DNA of 10,439 nucleotides, taken from contig NHFK01000003.1 in the NCBI GenBank assembly GCA_002171375.1, forward strand, positions 28,026 to 38,464. The letters are read 5' to 3'. Of the stretch, positions 7,065-10,439 are shown piece by piece; the first letter of the stretch is position 1, and each line of letters opens with the position of its first letter. The notes below the pieces were generated by a model. It saw only the letters and a list, made by a program, of their open reading frames with translations, did not search any database and had not been told where the DNA came from. Origin of the DNA: Alphaproteobacteria bacterium TMED109 (GTDB lineage: Bacteria; Pseudomonadota; Alphaproteobacteria; TMED109). The position numbers and the translations under genes were made by a program.

Positions 7065-7937
7065 ATGAATAAAGAAAAGCCTTATTTAGGAATTATAGGT
7101 GGAAGTGGTATATATAACTTAGATAATATATCAGAGGCTAAATGGCAAAGTGTATCATCAGCATTTGGAGATCCATCTGATAAAATTCTGACAGGTATTA
7201 TAAATGATATAAATATTGCATTTCTTCCAAGACATGGAAAAAGCCATAATCTACTTCCATCTAATATAAATTATAGAGCTAATATTGATTGTTTAAAATC
7301 ACTAGGGGTCACAGATATAATATCATTATCTGCGGTTGGAAGCCTAAAAGAATCTATAAAACCAGGAGACTTTGTTATTATAGATCAGTTTATTGATAGA
7401 ACATTTGCAAGAATAAAAACTTTTTTTAATGATGGAATAGTTGCACATGTATCAATGGCAAAACCTACATCCAAACATCTAAGTAAAATTATATTTGAGT
7501 CAGCTCCTGATAATATTAATATTCTGAATGGTGGAACATATATTGCAATGGAAGGACCTCAGTTTTCAACATTAGCAGAGTCTAATCTATATAGATCTTG
7601 GAACTGTGATGTTATAGGCATGACTAATATGCCAGAAGCAAAACTAGCCAGAGAAGCTGAAATAGCCTATGCTACTATAGCTATGGTAACAGATTATGAT
7701 TGTTGGCATCCTGATCATGATGCAGTTACCGTAGATAGTATTATTAAAGTACTTAATACTAATTCTTTAAATGCTAAAAATTTACTAAAAAGTATTATAA
7801 AAAATATTGAAAAAACAGAGTGGAACTGGAATGATCCAGCATATAGTGCTCTTGACTATGCTTTAATTACTCCTGAAGAGGCAAGACCTCAACATGCTAA
7901 ATTAAAGTTACAAAATCTTCTAAAAAGGTTTAATTAG
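7065..7937 (+). CDS. mtnP: S-methyl-5'-thioadenosine phosphorylase
   Basis: MtnP splits methylthioadenosine, a by-product of polyamine and other SAM-dependent reactions, with phosphate to adenine and methylthioribose 1-phosphate. The 290 residues cover the PNP/MTAP family II fold. Motifs are GIIGGSGIY at 9-17 (phosphate site), LPRHGKSH at 54-61, LSAVGSL at 88-94, AMEGPQFST at 161-169, MTNMPEAKLAREAE at 186-199 and TDYDCWHPD at 209-217. The aspartates of TDYD are those that select 6-aminopurines in human MTAP, arguing for adenine release; a methylthioinosine phosphorylase is less likely. There is no good ribosome-binding site, and the start is five bases after the FKBP stop, so coupling is likely. 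The 3' end overlaps the convergent petC stop by four bases. Confidence 0.95.
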   Translation: MNKEKPYLGIIGGSGIYNLDNISEAKWQSVSSAFGDPSDKILTGIINDINIAFLPRHGKSHNLLPSNINYRANIDCLKSLGVTDIISLSAVGSLKESIKPGDFVIIDQFIDRTFARIKTFFNDGIVAHVSMAKPTSKHLSKIIFESAPDNINILNGGTYIAMEGPQFSTLAESNLYRSWNCDVIGMTNMPEAKLAREAEIAYATIAMVTDYDCWHPDHDAVTVDSIIKVLNTNSLNAKNLLKSIIKNIEKTEWNWNDPAYSALDYALITPEEARPQHAKLKLQNLLKRFN

Positions 7938-7951
7938 CCTTTAATTTTTTT
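7924..7951. terminator. Small bidirectional intrinsic terminator over the mtnP and petC stop codons
   Basis: On the plus strand, AAAGGTT at 7924-7930 pairs with AGCCTTT at 7936-7942 (one T-G wobble) around the loop TAATT, followed by AA and seven Ts at 7945-7951. On the minus strand the same hairpin is followed by TT, continuing its CCTTT arm into five consecutive Ts. The stem includes the last sense codons and stops of both genes. With two G-C pairs it is weak by E. coli standards, but such short hairpins plus T-runs are plausible in very AT-rich genomes. Confidence 0.55.
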
Positions 7952-8710
7952 CCAAATTTTTCTATAGGAAAGAAATAAAACACTTGTCATAAAAACTAAG
8001 AAAAGAAACACTCTAAATCCCATAGATTTTCTATCATTAAGCTCCGGTTGTCCAGTCCATGTTAGAAATGAAACTAAATCTATAATTTCTTGTTCCATAG
8101 TAGCTTCTGTACCATCAGCATATTCTACATCGTCACCATATAGTGGTTGTGGCATAGCTATAACATTTCCTGGATAGGCTATATTATAGTATCCATTTGA
8201 CAATTCTTTATCCTCTGGTGGATCTTCATATCCTTTTAAAAGGCTATAAAAATAGCTGGCACCCCCTGCCCTTGCTTTTATTATTAAAGATAAGTCTGGA
8301 GGAATAGCACCATTATTCATAGCTTTAGCTTGATTATCATTTTGATATGGACTAACAAACTTGTCCGATGGTATAGCAGACCGCATATTTACTTCACCAT
8401 CAGAGTCTGGTTCTGCTGTAACTTCAAATTGTGAAGCAAACTCCTTTACTTGGTCATTTGAAAAGCCAATATCTAATAGATTTCTATATGAAACATGTTC
8501 TAAACTGTGACATCCAGCACAAATTTCATTATAAACCTGTAATCCTCTTCTAGCCGATGCTTTATCAATTACTCCAAAAATACCATCAAATGAAAATTTC
8601 ATTTTTGTAATGTTACCATCTGGTCCAGCGGCAAAAAGATTAGATAAAAATAAGTTTATCAAAATGAAAGATATAAAAAATATTTTAGGAATTTTATAAT
8701 AATTTTTCAT
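7934..8710 (-). CDS. petC: Cytochrome c1 subunit of the cytochrome bc1 complex
   Basis: Cytochrome c1 accepts electrons from the Rieske protein and passes them to soluble or membrane cytochrome c on the periplasmic side. The 258-residue product has a Sec signal (hydrophobic about 9-26, likely cleaved near Ala27/Ala28), the heme c site CAGCH at 64-68, the Arg-Asn-Leu after it (YRNLLD), the axial Met186 in GNVIAMPQPL, and a C-terminal membrane anchor at about 231-248 followed by a basic end (RKIWKKIKG). This is the standard alphaproteobacterial and mitochondrial-type layout, as a separate gene rather than fused to cytochrome b. It starts two bases after the petB stop; GGAA inside the end of petB can serve as its ribosome-binding site. 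The stop overlaps that of mtnP on the other strand. Confidence 0.97.
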   Translation of the reverse strand: MKNYYKIPKIFFISFILINLFLSNLFAAGPDGNITKMKFSFDGIFGVIDKASARRGLQVYNEICAGCHSLEHVSYRNLLDIGFSNDQVKEFASQFEVTAEPDSDGEVNMRSAIPSDKFVSPYQNDNQAKAMNNGAIPPDLSLIIKARAGGASYFYSLLKGYEDPPEDKELSNGYYNIAYPGNVIAMPQPLYGDDVEYADGTEATMEQEIIDLVSFLTWTGQPELNDRKSMGFRVFLFLVFMTSVLFLSYRKIWKKIKG

Positions 8711-8712
8711 AG

Positions 8713-9942
8713 CTATGTTCCATCTTTAATAGGTTTTTTTAGTACAGCTTCCGATATACTATTTGGAAGAGGTTTGGGAGTTTCTATTATTCCAATAATT
8801 GGCATAAAAATAATAAAATGAGCAAAATAATATATTGTTGCTAATCTTCCTATAAGGATAAAATGTCCTTCAGCTGGACTTCCGCCTACCCACGTTAAAA
8901 TAATTACATCTATTAATAAAAACCAAAAGAATTTTTTATAAATGGGACGAAATGTTGCAGACCTAACTTTAGAAGTATCTAGCCAAGGAAGAGCAAATAG
9001 AATTAAGATGGCACTAATCATAGCAATTACACCACCAAGTTTGTCCGGTACGGCTCTAAGTATTGCGTAAAAAGGCAAAAAGTACCACTCCGGTACAATA
9101 TGGGCTGGAGTTTTTAAAGGATCAGCAGGTATATAGTTATCAGGATGACCCAAATAGTCAGGCGCATAAAATACTACCGCTGCAAATATAGTTAGTACAA
9201 AGCTTAATCCAAATAAATCTTTTATAGTATAATAAGGGTGAAAAGGTATAGAATCTTGAGGCCCTTTTCTATCTATTCCTAAAGGATTATTAGAGCCATG
9301 TGTATGAAGAGCTACAATATGTAAAATAACTACCCCAACAATTAAAAATGGGAATAAATAATGCAATGCAAAAAAACGGTTTAAAAGAGCGTTATCAACT
9401 GCAAAGCCTCCCCAAAGCCATTCTACTAACGCAGTTCCAACAATAGGTACAGCAGAGAATAAATTAGTTATTACTGTTGCACCCCAAAAACTCATTTGTC
9501 CCCAAGGTAGAACATAGCCCATGAAAGCTGTAGCCATCATAAGTAATAATATAGTTAAACCTAACCACCATAATACCTCTCTTGGTGACTTATAAGAACC
9601 GTAATACAAACCTCTAAAAATATGAATATATACTACTATAAAGAAAAAAGATGCTCCATTCATATGGATATATCTTATTAACCATCCGTAATTAACATCT
9701 CTCATAATATGCTCTATACTAGCGAACGCTCCTTCAACACTTGGCGTATAGTGCATAGCAAGAACAATACCAGTAATAATTTGTATCAATAAAAATATTC
9801 CTGCTAAAGAACCAAAATTCCACCAGTAGTTTAAATTTTTAGGCGTAGGGTAATCGACAAGGGTATGCTGCAAAGTACTAAAAATTGGAAGTCTGTAATC
9901 TATCCAGCCAATAATACCTTTTCCATTTTTAATATTACTCAT
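8713..9942 (-). CDS. petB: Cytochrome b subunit of the cytochrome bc1 complex
   Basis: This integral membrane core of complex III carries both b hemes and the Qo and Qi quinone sites. The 409 residues form the full-length eight-helix cytochrome b rather than the split b6/subunit IV type. The four heme ligands are visible with 14-residue spacing in each pair: His93 and His107 in helix B, His194 and His208 in helix D, matching the Rhodobacter pattern. PEWY at 284-287 marks the Qo site, and [19 protein letters not shown] at 142-160 is the conserved cd1 region. The start has AAAGG on the minus strand eight bases before the ATG, and the N-terminal WIDYRLPI motif matches the family. It lies between petA (20-base gap) and petC (2-base gap), so the three subunits are made from one transcript. 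Confidence 0.98.
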   Translation of the reverse strand: MSNIKNGKGIIGWIDYRLPIFSTLQHTLVDYPTPKNLNYWWNFGSLAGIFLLIQIITGIVLAMHYTPSVEGAFASIEHIMRDVNYGWLIRYIHMNGASFFFIVVYIHIFRGLYYGSYKSPREVLWWLGLTILLLMMATAFMGYVLPWGQMSFWGATVITNLFSAVPIVGTALVEWLWGGFAVDNALLNRFFALHYLFPFLIVGVVILHIVALHTHGSNNPLGIDRKGPQDSIPFHPYYTIKDLFGLSFVLTIFAAVVFYAPDYLGHPDNYIPADPLKTPAHIVPEWYFLPFYAILRAVPDKLGGVIAMISAILILFALPWLDTSKVRSATFRPIYKKFFWFLLIDVIILTWVGGSPAEGHFILIGRLATIYYFAHFIIFMPIIGIIETPKPLPNSISEAVLKKPIKDGT

Positions 9943-9962
9943 AAAAAAAGCCTTTCATCTAA

Positions 9963-10439
9963 TTATCCTATTTTAATAGTAGTTTCATTTAAAAAAACAT
10001 AGGGTGGAATTTCTAAATTTGTAGGCGCTGGGCCCTTTCTAATTCTTCCAGAAGTATCATAATGAGAACCGTGACAAGGACAAAACCAACCTCCATACTC
10101 ACCTTGCTGACCTAATGGAACACAGCCAAGATGTGTGCATACTCCTACCATTACTAAATAATTTGAATTTTTAACTCTTTCTTCGTCTAACTGAGGATCT
10201 TTAAGTGTATTTAGATCTATATCTCTAGCTTCAGAAATTTCTTCTTCTGTTCTTCGTCTTATGAATAGTGGCTTACCTCTCCATAAAACACTTATTGATT
10301 GCCCAGGTTGAAGTGGTTCTAAGTCTACTTCAACACTAGCTAGAGCCAACACATCTGCAGATGGATTCATTTGATCTATTAGCGGCCAAGCTACTGCTGC
10401 AGCTCCTGTAGCAACAGTCACACCAGAAGTTATATGTAT
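9963..10439 (-). CDS. petA: Rieske iron-sulfur subunit of the cytochrome bc1 complex, 5'-truncated by the window edge
   Basis: The Rieske protein takes an electron from quinol at the Qo site and moves it to cytochrome c1. The frame stays open to the right edge: six codons (IHITSG) precede the GTG at 10421, which is an internal valine in the membrane anchor, not a start. The twin-arginine motif expected just before this segment lies outside the window. The visible part has the anchor ([18 protein letters not shown]), the NPSADV hinge region, and both [2Fe-2S] boxes: CTHLGC (about 10139-10122) and CPCHGSH (about 10082-10062), giving two Cys and two His ligands plus the disulfide cysteines. KGPAP follows, as in typical Rieske proteins. 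It is the first gene of petABC; its promoter is outside the window. Confidence 0.97.
   Translation of the reverse strand: MHITSGVTVATGAAAVAWPLIDQMNPSADVLALASVEVDLEPLQPGQSISVLWRGKPLFIRRRTEEEISEARDIDLNTLKDPQLDEERVKNSNYLVMVGVCTHLGCVPLGQQGEYGGWFCPCHGSHYDTSGRIRKGPAPTNLEIPPYVFLNETTIKIG

Noticed and set aside
7061-7066. Perfect TATAAT at the start of mtnP
   Set aside because: It overlaps the ATG, and no -35-like hexamer lies 16-18 bases upstream. It is expected by chance in AT-rich DNA.
1-10439. UGA recoding to tryptophan, as in some reduced alphaproteobacterial symbionts
   Set aside because: Conserved tryptophans such as those in cytochrome b are encoded by TGG, and pgeF ends at TGA exactly at the start of the next gene, so the standard bacterial code fits.

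Overview
The window is a compact, strongly AT-rich stretch of a bacterial chromosome with 13 protein genes and almost no intergenic DNA. The longest gap is 84 bases, and no stretch longer than 300 bases lacks a gene. I see no RNA genes, mobile elements, CRISPR arrays or phage genes. The gene set (a MidA/NDUFAF7-type methyltransferase, a prs-rplY-pth-ychF run, a free-standing cytochrome c1 and a full-length cytochrome b in a petABC operon) points to an alphaproteobacterium. The low GC, tiny spacers and Asn/Ile/Lys-rich proteins fit a genome-streamlined, probably marine lineage of the SAR11/HIMB59 type. That placement is inference; no 16S rRNA or other taxonomic marker is present.

Positions 1-2427 hold three tightly packed plus-strand genes: the 3' part of a midA-like methyltransferase, pgeF (laccase-domain purine nucleoside phosphorylase), and an unnamed lipoprotein with a probable two-module layout. 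They are joined by a 1-base gap and a 4-base ATGA overlap and probably rely on translational coupling. An 84-base gap follows, carrying an inverted repeat that coincides with a plausible sigma70-type promoter.

Positions 2512-5878 hold prs (PRPP synthesis), rplY (5S rRNA-binding protein bL25 with an acidic tail), pth (peptidyl-tRNA hydrolase, GTG start) and ychF (ribosome-associated ATPase), a conserved nucleotide/translation block. Positions 5896-7937 continue on the same strand with a dienelactone hydrolase-family protein, an exported FKBP-type peptidyl-prolyl isomerase and mtnP (methylthioadenosine phosphorylase).

Positions 7934-10439 hold the cytochrome bc1 operon on the minus strand, petA-petB-petC, with petA running off the right edge. 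It converges on mtnP. The stop codons of mtnP and petC overlap inside one small hairpin that looks like a shared bidirectional terminator.

Functionally the window is core housekeeping: respiratory complex III, a probable complex I assembly methyltransferase, PRPP supply and purine/methylthioadenosine salvage, and translation quality control. I did not find a convincing new system. The most interesting items are the lipoprotein, the palindrome-promoter before prs and the stop-codon terminator.
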